A DNA stretch of 26,772 nucleotides from Flavonifractor avicola (GTDB taxonomy: Bacteria; Bacillota; Clostridia; Oscillospirales; Oscillospiraceae), in contig DXAS01000076.1 in NCBI GenBank assembly GCA_019116915.1, positions 1-26,772 of the forward strand. Direction: 5' to 3'. Shown in pieces: positions 1-7,181 of the stretch (the first letter of the stretch is position 1; each line of letters starts with the position of its first letter). A model generated the notes under the pieces. That model was not told the origin of the DNA and made no database searches. It worked only from the letters and a program-made list of their open reading frames with translations. The position numbers and the translations under genes are program-made.

Positions 1-52
1 CAGCCGGCTCATAACCGGCCGGTCCACGGTTCGAGCCCGTGAAGGCCCACCA
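1..52 (+). tRNA. tRNA with CAT anticodon (Met elongator or Ile2), 5' part missing
   Basis: The window opens inside a tRNA. The anticodon arm has a CTCATAA loop (anticodon CAT) closed by a CCGG/CCGG stem. A T-arm with GGTTCGAGCC follows, then the 3' acceptor strand, discriminator A and an encoded CCA at 50-52. A CAT anticodon could mean elongator Met or the lysidine-modified Ile2. The 5' half that would help decide is outside the window. The anticodon stem is not the GGG/CCC stem of an initiator tRNA. Confidence 0.9.
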
Positions 53-55
53 TTT

Positions 56-131
56 AGGGGTATAGCTCAGCTGGTAGAGCATCGGTCTCCAAAACCGAGT
101 GCCGAGGGTTCGAATCCTTCTGCCCCTGCCA
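56..131 (+). tRNA. tRNA-Trp (CCA)
   Basis: Complete 76-nt cloverleaf. The acceptor AGGGGTA pairs with TGCCCCT, with one G-T wobble. The anticodon loop CTCCAAA gives anticodon CCA (Trp). The T-loop is GGTTCGAATCC, and the discriminator G is followed by encoded CCA. It lies 3 nt after the preceding tRNA, so the two are probably co-transcribed. Confidence 0.97.
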
Positions 132-172
132 AACAAATATTCAGCCTTTGCTGTGGATATAGATATCACGAT

Positions 173-249
<77 letters not shown>

Positions 250-253
250 TTAT

Positions 254-329
<76 letters not shown>

Positions 330-366
330 AAAACCCTTGAAAGCTTCGGCTTTCAAGGGTTTTTTG
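330..366 (+). terminator. Intrinsic terminator of the tRNA cluster
   Basis: A perfect stem of about 15 bp (core ACCCTTGAAAGC) is closed by a TTCG tetraloop at 345-348 and followed by a run of six T residues. This is a textbook Rho-independent terminator directly after the CCA of tRNA-Thr. Confidence 0.95.
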
Positions 367-380
367 TTGTGAAAATTTAA

Positions 381-427
381 GCGCACTGGACAGGAAGCAT
401 TTCCTTTCCAGTGCGCTTTTTTTGATC
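381..427. terminator. Second hairpin terminator, probably bidirectional
   Basis: Stem GCGCACTGGA/TCCAGTGCGC extended by AGGAA/TTCCT around a GCAT loop, with one mismatch pair. Seven T residues follow on the plus strand. On the minus strand it lies just beyond the stop of the HD hydrolase gene (440), with a weaker T-rich tail. It probably insulates the tRNA cluster from that convergent gene. Confidence 0.8.
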
Positions 428-439
428 CGCCGCGTGGGC

Positions 440-1255
440 TTACATTGCAGTATGAATCTGGAAGGTGATGCCCCTCTGCCGGAGCATGGACTCCACGCGG
501 CAGGAGGTGCAGCCACCTTCCGCCCAGTCTGCCAGGGCCTCCGGCAGGGTGCGGTTTGGATTCAGGGACTTTTGAAGCCGCTCTCCCTGGGACGCCTCCA
601 ATCCATAGTGATACTCCTTCTCAGCCTCCACGTCGATGCTGTAGCGCTCCACTGTGCCGCGCTGGTCATAGAACACAGAGAGGAAGAAAGGGTACTCCAG
701 GGAGAGGGGAAGGCGCTTGTGGAACTGGCTACGAGACGCATCGTACCGGTCGTCCTCCAGGATGGCCTGGGCAATGCGGTATTTGAGAACACGCCGTCTG
801 TCCCGGACGGTGACCGTGTTCAGACGGGCCAGGTCGCTGTTGTGGGTCAGGTCCGCCAGCTTCACCCGGCGGGCGATGGGATTGCTGCGCAGCCGGACCA
901 CATACTCCAGATAGGGAGTGTATTCGTCATGGGTCAGAAGCCCCAGGGCCTCCAGTACCGCCTCCGGGAACCCCTCATCCCGCAGATCGCAGATGGTATA
1001 GTGGGAGTCCTCCACCACGTCGTGGAGCAGAGCTGTGCACACCTCCTCCTCCGTTTCCAGCTGCTCGGCCAGATGGAGGGGGTGGATCACATAGGGCAGG
1101 CCGCTTTTATCCGTCTGGCTGTTGTGGGCCGCAAAGCAGATCAGCAGGGCCTTTTTCGTCAGAGGTGTATATATCAGCCCTACGGGGCGCAGAGGCGCCA
1201 TGGGCGCGCTTTCCAGGGGACTGGTGATGCTGTTGGAGTTGTGGTTTATGCTCAT
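440..1255 (-). CDS. SpoT-like HD-domain hydrolase (small alarmone hydrolase type)
   Basis: 271 residues. The first ~150 match the HD hydrolase half of RelA/SpoT proteins: H44, H58, the HD-ED signature LLHDVVEDS (H78, D79, E82, D83) and KLADLTHNS with the conserved Asp at 135. In that family the Mn-dependent site removes the 3' pyrophosphate from (p)ppGpp. No synthetase, TGS or ACT domain follows, so it is a stand-alone hydrolase and not a full Rel. The last ~115 residues, with a late pair of Cys in GGCTSC, are not part of the minimal hydrolase and I do not recognise them. The start at 1255 has a modest GAAGGG site 7 nt upstream; Met19 is an alternative. Whether the substrate is (p)ppGpp or another nucleotide cannot be read from sequence. 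Confidence 0.85.
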   Translation of the reverse strand: MSINHNSNSITSPLESAPMAPLRPVGLIYTPLTKKALLICFAAHNSQTDKSGLPYVIHPLHLAEQLETEEEVCTALLHDVVEDSHYTICDLRDEGFPEAVLEALGLLTHDEYTPYLEYVVRLRSNPIARRVKLADLTHNSDLARLNTVTVRDRRRVLKYRIAQAILEDDRYDASRSQFHKRLPLSLEYPFFLSVFYDQRGTVERYSIDVEAEKEYHYGLEASQGERLQKSLNPNRTLPEALADWAEGGCTSCRVESMLRQRGITFQIHTAM

Positions 1256-1287
1256 GTAGCAGCCCTTCTTTTTTTACTTGAATTTTG

Positions 1288-1325
1288 TGTAACCACTGTA
1301 ACAGTTTTGCAGGTCGCGGGTATAT
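1288..1325 (+). promoter_or_regulatory. Shared promoter-like element upstream of the precursor peptide gene
   Basis: TGTAACA at 1297-1303, a 17-bp spacer, then TATAT at 1321-1325. The same arrangement occurs upstream of the other candidate precursor gene (7182-7210, minus). The TGTAACA lies in an 11-bp inverted repeat, ACTGTAACAGT (1295-1305). A second TGTAAC sits 9 bp upstream at 1288. The -35-like AAC core and the KGTA about 16 bp later resemble ECF-sigma promoters more than sigma-A ones. This is inference from two sites only. Confidence 0.55.
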
Positions 1326-1380
1326 ATAGGCAGAACAGGAAAAGCAAGACACAAATACAATTTATAAGGAGGACACAGAG

Positions 1381-1770
1381 ATGGAGATGCAGAAGAATTT
1401 TTCCGAGCAGGACGTGAAGGACCTGGAACTGTTTGCTGACAAGCTGGAGCAGGCGGAGGACGAGGCTGCTGTAAACAGCATCCTGAAGGAGTACGGCTAT
1501 GATACCGGTGCCAAGTCCGGCGATGAGCTGGGCGAGGCCGACCTGGAGAACGTCACCGGCGGCGTCACTGAAATTGGCGTCCTGAAGTGGATCATGACCA
1601 ATGTCGAGTGGGGCAAGCTGTCCTGGAAGGGCATCAAGATGGCCGCCAGATGCCTGTACGACGCCGTTAAGTATGACGATCCTTACCGCACTTACAGCGA
1701 GAAGGAAATCCAGAAGGTCAGCAAGGATCTGGATAAAGCTATTCCCAAGTGGATCAAGAAGTTTAGCTAA
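1381..1770 (+). CDS. Nif11-like/NHLP precursor peptide with double-glycine leader
   Basis: 129 residues, start fixed by an AAGGAGG site 8 nt upstream. Residues 1-61 look like a Nif11-type leader: an acidic helical stretch, the AAVNSILKEYGYD segment typical of that family, then the export signal LGEADLENVTGG ending at Gly61. Cleavage after Gly61 by the C39 exporter at 9798-11945 would free a 68-residue core. The core is basic (about +5), has four Trp, a single Cys and a KWIKKFS tail, and no Cys/Ser/Thr-rich pattern of a lanthipeptide. No modification enzyme is in the window, so the core may act unmodified, for example as a bacteriocin-like or signalling peptide; its activity is unknown. The gene stands alone, convergent with the kinase gene, with its own promoter-like element and terminator. 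Confidence 0.8.
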   Translation: MEMQKNFSEQDVKDLELFADKLEQAEDEAAVNSILKEYGYDTGAKSGDELGEADLENVTGGVTEIGVLKWIMTNVEWGKLSWKGIKMAARCLYDAVKYDDPYRTYSEKEIQKVSKDLDKAIPKWIKKFS

Positions 1771-1791
1771 TCCGGAACGCCGGTCTCTGTT

Positions 1792-1822
1792 GGGGCGGGG
1801 CAAATAGCCCCGCCCCTTCTGT
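1792..1822 (+). terminator. Terminator of the precursor peptide gene
   Basis: A 10-bp all-GC stem, GGGGCGGGGC (1792-1801) and GCCCCGCCCC (1807-1816), with an AAATA loop. It is followed by a T-rich but interrupted tail. It starts 21 nt after the stop codon of the 129-residue peptide. Confidence 0.8.
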
Positions 1823-1853
1823 TGCTGTCTGGGATCTGACAGCGCAGGTGGTT

Positions 1854-1888
1854 AAATGGAGGTGTTGTAAGATACAACACCTCCATTT
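1854..1888. terminator. Hairpin between convergent genes, likely terminator of the exporter/kinase gene series
   Basis: A perfect 16-bp stem (core ATGGAGGTGTTGTA) with a 3-nt loop at 1870-1872. It lies 16 nt beyond the minus-strand kinase stop at 1904. T runs on both sides are short (3-4), so it may act in both directions. It is flanked by a 12-bp direct repeat, CTGTCTGGGATC, at 1825-1836 and 1894-1905. Confidence 0.65.
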
Positions 1889-1903
1889 TGTGTCTGTCTG
1901 GGA

Positions 1904-4900
1904 TCACCACCACGCAGTATACTCGCAGAATGTGCGGTCCGGCGATCCTTTTTTCTCCAGGAAGAAGGGATCATCTTCGATGAGAGACTGCAGCTCTTCC
2001 AGATATTCCTCCATACGGCCGCCGGTAAAGATCCCGCCGCCTGTGACATAGCCGGGCAGGATGCTGCCGGTGCCGTAGGTTTTGCTGAACCAGATGCGCG
2101 CCCGCTCTTTCAGCACGTCATTTTCGTCGATAAAATAGAGATACAGGCCGTCGGCGGGGGAGTGCTCCAAATCAGACTGCTCATATAAGGCCTTGGTCAG
2201 CGCTACTACCTGGGAGGCGAAGTTCTTGCCTGTGTTCATGTGCAGATAGACCCGGATGTTCATTCTGTCGCTGACCACTTCCATCTGCTCGTACTGAGCT
2301 GCGGCATCACAGTTCTCAATGTTGTCCCGCACCTGCTTGGTCAGGTCGCCGTACTGCATGGAGAAGTTGGCATCGTCAAAGGCAACGCCGTTCTCGTCCT
2401 CGTTGCACTGGTACTGGGCCGTACTTGCCCCGGAGGGCAGATTGACGTCCTGGGAAATGGCAGTCAGCAGCTGCACCAGCCAGCGCTGGTCCTCTCCGAT
2501 GGGCTGATTGTCCCAGAAGCAGCCCTGATCCAGGGTTACTACCGTGCCGTCAGCCCCATCCTCCAGGTCGCAGGCAAGCCAGGGAATATTGTTGACCTTG
2601 AGATAGATCTTGTCATATCCGGCATCCTGAGCCAGCTGGAGGAAGTTTGCCAGGTCCTCCTCACTGCCGCCTGCCGTGGCCTCCAGGGCGTAGGTGCCGT
2701 CCGGGCGGCTGATCCAGTCCAGCTGCCGGACATACAGATTGTTTAAGCCGGCGCTGAGATAAAAGGTAACCTGTCTGAATTCCAGCAGCTGAAGCAGCGG
2801 GATACTCATATGTTCGCCGCCGGTTTTCACCACCATCTGATAGGTATCCCCGGAGCAGATGGTACCAAATGCGTATTCCTCGCCCAGAAGGTCCAGACGG
2901 CGTTTCATGGCGGCGCAGGCGTCGGTCCATTGTCCTTCCCCGGGGAGGGCATCGCTGTCCACCCAGGGATAGAGCAGGGTGACGGTCTGGCCGGTCACCT
3001 GGTCGGGAGAGCGCTGGAAGGTTTCGGCCTGTTCGCCGGTGTCCGGAGTCTCCCACGCTGCCTCGTAGTTTACATCCACCTGGTAGTAGAAGGGTTTTGG
3101 CAGGGGCTCCTGGGACAGGTTGTGCTGAAGCAGCCGGGCAAATGCCGCGCCGTCCGTATTGGTGATGTAGAAGGTCCGTCCGTCCCCCGCTGAATAGAGA
3201 TAGGTGTACCAGAGATTGGAGGAACTCTCAATATCCTGGGCCAGGACCATATTGGTGCCCCATTGGGCCATTTTATCCCGGTTTTTCTGGACAAATTCCT
3301 CGGTGAATACCAGCTTCTCCAGGCCGCCCTTCTCCAGGGCCTCCGCCAGATCGGGCGGGCTGCAATCCTCCGGCGCCTGGGTCTCAATGGTGATGGATTC
3401 CACATCGGCGGGAGTCACCCGGATGGAGTCACTGCGGTCTGTTTGGAATTCCTGGAAGTTGATCAGACTGAATTCCATGGGCCGGCTGATGTAGCACTGC
3501 ATGGTCTTTTCCAGCCCCAGCGGCTCGATCACCGAGCGGGGCAGAAACAGCTTGATCTGATCGTCCTCCACCGCAAAGTCGTAGGGCTGGCCGTCGCAGA
3601 GGAGATCGATCCGCGCCTCCACCGTATCCGCCGCCTGAGCAAAATCGTGGACGGGCATCTCCTCGTGGGCGGTCAAAATGATCCGCATATAGTTGCCCGA
3701 ATCGATATCCGCCTGGCTGACGCCGCCATTGCGTCCGGTTCCCTGGGGGATGAACCGGCTGGCCCCCCAGATCCCTGCGGCCAGCACCGCCACGGCCAGC
3801 AGCGCGGCCAGCGGCCGCAGCCATTTTTTTCGGGCTTTTGGTCCCGGGACAGGCTGGGGTTCCGGAGGCGTGTGGTGGGGGTCAGGATCTGCGTGGCGGG
3901 GAATGGGACGGGTCACATCGTCGTCGTCATCCAGCTCCAGCGCATGATTTTCCCCTGTGGGCCGGAAGAGCATCTCCTTCATCTCACCGATGCTCTGGAA
4001 CCGGTCCTCCGCCCGGACGGCCATTCCCTTTTTCAATACCGCCTCCTGCAGGGCGCTGATCTCTACCCCCAGTTCGGAGGGCCACTTCAATTCATCCAGC
4101 TGGGCCCGTTCCAGGGCGTCGTCCGGCTTCAGACCGGTGATACAGCAGTAGATGGTGGCGCACAGCGCGTAGACGTCGGTCCACGGCCCCTGATGGCCTT
4201 TGCTGCGGTACTGCTCCTCCGGGGCGAAGCCCGTTTTGAGGATCACCGATACGCTGGTGTTGCCGCTGAGGTCCAGCTGTCTGGCGGCTCCGAAGTCCAT
4301 CAGTTTGACGGTGCCGCTCTTCAGCAGCATGATGTTGTCCGGACTGATATCCCGGTGGATGATGCCCACCTGGTGGATCTTTTCCAGCGCGTCCATGACG
4401 GGCCGCATCCGTTCAAAGATATCGTCGGCGGAAAAGCGGGTCAGTCTCAGAATGGAGCGCAGGTCGTGTCCGTCCAGGTACTCCATGACGATATAGGCGG
4501 TGTTGTTGGCTTCAAAAAAGTCCCGGACCGTAACCACGCCCGGGTCATCTGCAAACTGCGCCAATGCCCGGGCTTCACTGAGAAATTTTTGTTTTCCTTC
4601 CTCGATGGAATCCACCTGTCGTTGATCAGAGATGGTGATCTCAGGGGAAAAAGCCACGTTTCGGCTGGCGATCCCACTGGGGTAATATTCCTTGATGGCC
4701 ACCCGGGTATCCAACAGCAGATCCCGGCCAATGTAGGTAATGCCGAATCCACCCTGACCCAGCGAACGCCCGACCAGATATCTGCCGTTCAGTTTGCTGC
4801 CGGGACGGAGGTGGTGGAGCAGCTCCGTATCCCCGCCCTGATATCCGCAGTGGGGACACACATCCGCTCCGCCGGTGGGCAGCATACAGTGTAAGCAGTA

Positions 4901-4909
4901 ATCTGTCAT
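1904..4909 (-). CDS. Membrane Ser/Thr protein kinase with zinc ribbon and large extracellular region
   Basis: 1001 residues. An N-terminal zinc ribbon (C5, C8, C18, C21) precedes a PknB-type kinase domain at about 44-315. That domain has glycine loop LGQGGFG, VAIK with Lys73, Glu112, HRDISPDN with Asp187 and Asn192, DFG with Asp205, and an APEEQY segment. All catalytic residues are present. An acidic/proline linker and a basic patch lead to one membrane helix at about 366-383, so roughly 615 residues are outside the cell. There, about 408-484 and 643-720 look like two copies of a fold resembling the SecD periplasmic P1 domain (inference). The open frame extends upstream, but a GAAGGAG site and the zinc ribbon fix the ATG at 4909. 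It closes the gene series after PP2C and probably phosphorylates the FHA or STAS partner or the export machinery. Confidence 0.93.
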   Translation of the reverse strand: MTDYCLHCMLPTGGADVCPHCGYQGGDTELLHHLRPGSKLNGRYLVGRSLGQGGFGITYIGRDLLLDTRVAIKEYYPSGIASRNVAFSPEITISDQRQVDSIEEGKQKFLSEARALAQFADDPGVVTVRDFFEANNTAYIVMEYLDGHDLRSILRLTRFSADDIFERMRPVMDALEKIHQVGIIHRDISPDNIMLLKSGTVKLMDFGAARQLDLSGNTSVSVILKTGFAPEEQYRSKGHQGPWTDVYALCATIYCCITGLKPDDALERAQLDELKWPSELGVEISALQEAVLKKGMAVRAEDRFQSIGEMKEMLFRPTGENHALELDDDDDVTRPIPRHADPDPHHTPPEPQPVPGPKARKKWLRPLAALLAVAVLAAGIWGASRFIPQGTGRNGGVSQADIDSGNYMRIILTAHEEMPVHDFAQAADTVEARIDLLCDGQPYDFAVEDDQIKLFLPRSVIEPLGLEKTMQCYISRPMEFSLINFQEFQTDRSDSIRVTPADVESITIETQAPEDCSPPDLAEALEKGGLEKLVFTEEFVQKNRDKMAQWGTNMVLAQDIESSSNLWYTYLYSAGDGRTFYITNTDGAAFARLLQHNLSQEPLPKPFYYQVDVNYEAAWETPDTGEQAETFQRSPDQVTGQTVTLLYPWVDSDALPGEGQWTDACAAMKRRLDLLGEEYAFGTICSGDTYQMVVKTGGEHMSIPLLQLLEFRQVTFYLSAGLNNLYVRQLDWISRPDGTYALEATAGGSEEDLANFLQLAQDAGYDKIYLKVNNIPWLACDLEDGADGTVVTLDQGCFWDNQPIGEDQRWLVQLLTAISQDVNLPSGASTAQYQCNEDENGVAFDDANFSMQYGDLTKQVRDNIENCDAAAQYEQMEVVSDRMNIRVYLHMNTGKNFASQVVALTKALYEQSDLEHSPADGLYLYFIDENDVLKERARIWFSKTYGTGSILPGYVTGGGIFTGGRMEEYLEELQSLIEDDPFFLEKKGSPDRTFCEYTAWW

Positions 4910-4949
4910 ATCCTGTATTCTCCTTCTCTTAACACGGTTGCTCCCGCGC

Positions 4950-5657
4950 TCACCGGATGAGCATGGCGATGGCGGAATGGTTATCTCCGGTGTGGGCGCC
5001 CCGGACGGCAAGGCGGGCGCGCATGGCCTCCAGCCATTGCAGGGCGGTGGAGGCGCCGGAGAGGTCGTATGCCATCTCCGACTCCTGGATCTTCTCCCAG
5101 AAACCGTCGCTGCACAGGAGCAGCCCGTCCCCCGGAGCCAGCTCCAGATGGGCAATATCCACCGTCACATCATCCTGTGCGCCCAGGGCGCGGGTGAGCC
5201 GGTGGCGGTCCTTGCAGGTGCGCAGCTCGGCCGGGGTGATGTCGCCGGCCCACAGGGCCAGCTGGGCGGTGCTGTGGTCCCGGGACTGATACAGGATACT
5301 GCCTTCCCGAAACTGATAGATCCGGGTATCGCCCACATTGGCGGCCAAAGCGGCCCGGCCGTCAAACCACACGGCGGCCAGGGTGCTTTTCATGCCGGAG
5401 GCCTGGCGCTGCTCCCAAATGAGGGTGTTGGCCTGCTCCACAGCCCCCCTGAGGGCGACCACCGAGACGGGCTTGCCCATGATGCCGCCCCCCACTGTCT
5501 GGACGGCCAGCTGGGCCGCGGCCTTGCCGCCCTTATGCCCGCCCAGACCATCTGCGATCAGGCCTGCCATGGTGCCGCCGCTCTCCAGCAGCGCAACGGC
5601 GTCTTCATTTTCCTTCCGGCCGCCGATATCCGAATAATAGGATGCGCTGACGTTCAT
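4950..5657 (-). CDS. PP2C-family Ser/Thr protein phosphatase
   Basis: 235 residues, close to the family's catalytic core length. Motifs in order: SDIGGRKENED (residues 9-19), ADGLGGHKGG with metal ligand Asp36, GDTRIYQF, RDHSTAQLALWAGDI, LLLCSDGFWEKI, and GDNHSA near the end. It is cytosolic, with no signal or membrane segment, and is expected to remove phosphates added by the kinase gene that follows 40 nt downstream. An AAGGAGG site lies 7 nt before the ATG. The FHA gene stops 12 nt upstream, so the genes are tightly linked. The family pairing kinase/PP2C is established; the actual substrate here is inferred. Confidence 0.95.
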   Translation of the reverse strand: MNVSASYYSDIGGRKENEDAVALLESGGTMAGLIADGLGGHKGGKAAAQLAVQTVGGGIMGKPVSVVALRGAVEQANTLIWEQRQASGMKSTLAAVWFDGRAALAANVGDTRIYQFREGSILYQSRDHSTAQLALWAGDITPAELRTCKDRHRLTRALGAQDDVTVDIAHLELAPGDGLLLCSDGFWEKIQESEMAYDLSGASTALQWLEAMRARLAVRGAHTGDNHSAIAMLIR

Positions 5658-5669
5658 GGGGAGGCCTCC

Positions 5670-6422
5670 TTACTCTATGACGTCCACAATAAAGGTTTCC
5701 GTACCCAACTCCAGCACATCCCCGCTCTTGATTTGGAACTGCTCCTCCTCATCCAACTCCCGGTCGTTGACATAGACCTTGTTGGTGGAATGATGGTCCA
5801 TCACGGTACAGATCCCGTTTTTCAGATGAAACACCGCATGGATGCGGCTGATGCTCTCATTGTCCGGAATGGCGTAGCTGCAGGTGAGCTTTCTTCCCAC
5901 GGTAAACTCGTCCTTGGAGATCTGGATGGCCTCTCCCGTAGACCGCCGTTTCAGGTAATATTTTTTGATACTGGCCTTGGGGATGTGGATGGTCTTGCCC
6001 TCCTCCAGGCAGGGCTTCATCGCGGGCAGCTGCAGCAGGGCAAGACAGCAGGCGCCGTCGGTGTGGCAGACGGCGTAGTCCACCGCCGTCACCTGCTCCA
6101 GCTCCAGCTGGGCCTTCATGACGGGGGAGAGTTCCACCGCTTCAAGGAGCACCGCCGCCACCGGTTTGCCGCCCAGAATGCTGCGGTTGAAGCGGCTGCG
6201 AAAGCTGTGGTCCTCCACCGACTGCCGGGATAAGAAGGCCAGTATGACCTCGGCGTTTTGGGGGACAGGGGCGTTTCCGGCGGCGGAGGGCTGGTCCCAA
6301 CAGAGCCTGCAGTCATTCTTTTGCAGGATCTCCAGCAGGGGGGACACCCGCTCCCAGTCGGCCGGGCAGCAGAGCGCGTAAACAAAGGGAAGGTTCTCTG
6401 TATAGTCCTCTTGCATCAACAT
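5670..6422 (-). CDS. TIR-like domain fused to FHA phosphothreonine-binding domain
   Basis: 250 residues. Residues ~156-250 form an FHA domain with FTVGRK (176-178), the phosphopeptide-binding SISRIHA (190-196) and a typical NKVYVND strand. It would bind a phosphothreonine made by the linked kinase. Residues ~11-115 read like a TIR-type fold: an opening FVYALCCPADWERV strand/helix, CRLCWDQ, AEVILAFLS, then GGKPVAAVLLE. This second call is pattern-based inference, and I see no Glu at the usual TIR NADase position, so enzymatic activity is doubtful. The start at 6422 has GAGGTG 7 nt upstream, overlapping the STAS stop region; Met3 is an alternative. Confidence 0.88.
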   Translation of the reverse strand: MLMQEDYTENLPFVYALCCPADWERVSPLLEILQKNDCRLCWDQPSAAGNAPVPQNAEVILAFLSRQSVEDHSFRSRFNRSILGGKPVAAVLLEAVELSPVMKAQLELEQVTAVDYAVCHTDGACCLALLQLPAMKPCLEEGKTIHIPKASIKKYYLKRRSTGEAIQISKDEFTVGRKLTCSYAIPDNESISRIHAVFHLKNGICTVMDHHSTNKVYVNDRELDEEEQFQIKSGDVLELGTETFIVDVIE

Positions 6423-6433
6423 CCACGTTCACC

Positions 6434-6799
6434 TCAGCTCTCAATCTCAAACAGTTCGTCAAACCCGATCTCTGCAAAGGTGGCGTGGACCGCAGGGCTC
6501 ATGGCGCACAGCTTCAGCATGGAGCCGGGACGTTGGTCCAGCAGCCGCTGGACGGTGAGCAGGGCCTTCAGGCCCCCGCTGGAGATGACTTGCAAGCCGG
6601 AAAAATCCACGGCAATCCTGCTGCGGACGCAGGCCGCAGCCATCAGCTCATCCTCAAAGGCGGGCGCCACAACCGAGGAGAGTGTGCCCGACAAACTTAG
6701 GGTTACGGTATCTCCTGATAGGGTTTCTGTGATGGAAAACAGCAGTTTCCCATCGTCCTCCTCCCAGCGCACGCAGTCCTGCTCTATGTGCCTGTTCAT
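6434..6799 (-). CDS. STAS-domain protein (SpoIIAA-type anti-sigma factor antagonist)
   Basis: 121 residues, the usual size of single-domain STAS regulators. The core reads DTVTLSLSGTLSS, then AVDFSGLQVISSGGLKALL, which aligns with the ISSAGL loop that holds the phosphorylated Ser in anti-anti-sigma factors; the Ser is kept. These proteins normally switch between binding an RsbW/SpoIIAB-type kinase and being freed by a PP2C phosphatase. A PP2C gene is two genes downstream, but no HATPase anti-sigma gene is in the window, so the partner is missing or replaced by the transmembrane kinase. An AAGGGG site lies 8 nt before the ATG. Confidence 0.9.
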   Translation of the reverse strand: MNRHIEQDCVRWEEDDGKLLFSITETLSGDTVTLSLSGTLSSVVAPAFEDELMAAACVRSRIAVDFSGLQVISSGGLKALLTVQRLLDQRPGSMLKLCAMSPAVHATFAEIGFDELFEIES

Positions 6800-6841
6800 G
6801 TTACTAGCCCCTTCCCGCCGGCTGCCGTGATTGCCTTTCGT

Positions 6842-6873
6842 GCCGCAGACTGCGGCCCCTCAGCGCTGGCGCT
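6842..6873 (-). other. Tandem small hairpins between the leader-like peptide and STAS genes
   Basis: Two short perfect inverted repeats, GCCGCAG-A-CTGCGGC at 6842-6856 and AGCGC-TG-GCGCT at 6862-6873, begin right at the peptide stop codon. No T run follows, so they are not a normal terminator. They could stabilise or partly separate the message of the small peptide from the signalling genes. Confidence 0.35.
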
Positions 6874-7091
6874 CAATGGTTTTTGTTGTCGATTCGCTTG
6901 ATAAAATCTTTGTATGGGTTGGAACTGCCTGCAGTCGTGACCAGTTCCAGTTCGTCCTCTCCCAGTTCCTCAGAGCATCCATCAAAACATTGGAGATCGG
7001 ACACCCGCTTCAGCCGCTGGTCGATGGCTTTCAGTTCCTCCGGGATCTCCTCCGGCATATGGTTGATGTTTTTGATTTGATCTGGCTCCAT
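6873..7091 (-). CDS. Small peptide with degenerate double-glycine leader (candidate second export substrate)
   Basis: 72 residues with a strong GGGAGG site 7 nt before the ATG. Residues 43-55, LGEDELELVTTAG, match the export signal LGEADLENVTGG of the 129-residue precursor, but the double Gly is Ala54-Gly55 preceded by an extra Thr. Ala-Gly is tolerated at some C39 cleavage sites. Only 17 residues follow (56-72, basic, containing YKDFIKR). Cys35 and Cys39 lie before the signal, in LQCFDGC. It sits between the exporter genes and the STAS gene and has its own shared promoter-like element. It may be a short exported peptide such as a signal, or an uncleaved regulator; I cannot decide. Confidence 0.7.
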   Translation of the reverse strand: MEPDQIKNINHMPEEIPEELKAIDQRLKRVSDLQCFDGCSEELGEDELELVTTAGSSNPYKDFIKRIDNKNH

Positions 7092-7181
7092 CAGATTACC
7101 TCCCCGGGTATATGTTCTGGTCGGGCCGGTCCGGCATGGATCGCTCTGCGGCCAATCAACTGCTATGGTTGTTCTAAACTG

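Noticed and set aside
4910..5155. Upstream in-frame extension of the kinase gene to 5155
   Set aside because: It would overlap the PP2C gene by over 200 bp; the added residues are low-complexity shadow sequence, and ATG 4909 has a good ribosome site followed directly by a zinc ribbon.
1904..6799. Type VI or type VII secretion locus, suggested by kinase/PP2C/FHA genes
   Set aside because: No Tss, EccC/YukB or WXG100 genes are present; the only secretion genes are the NHLP-type HlyD and ABC proteins.
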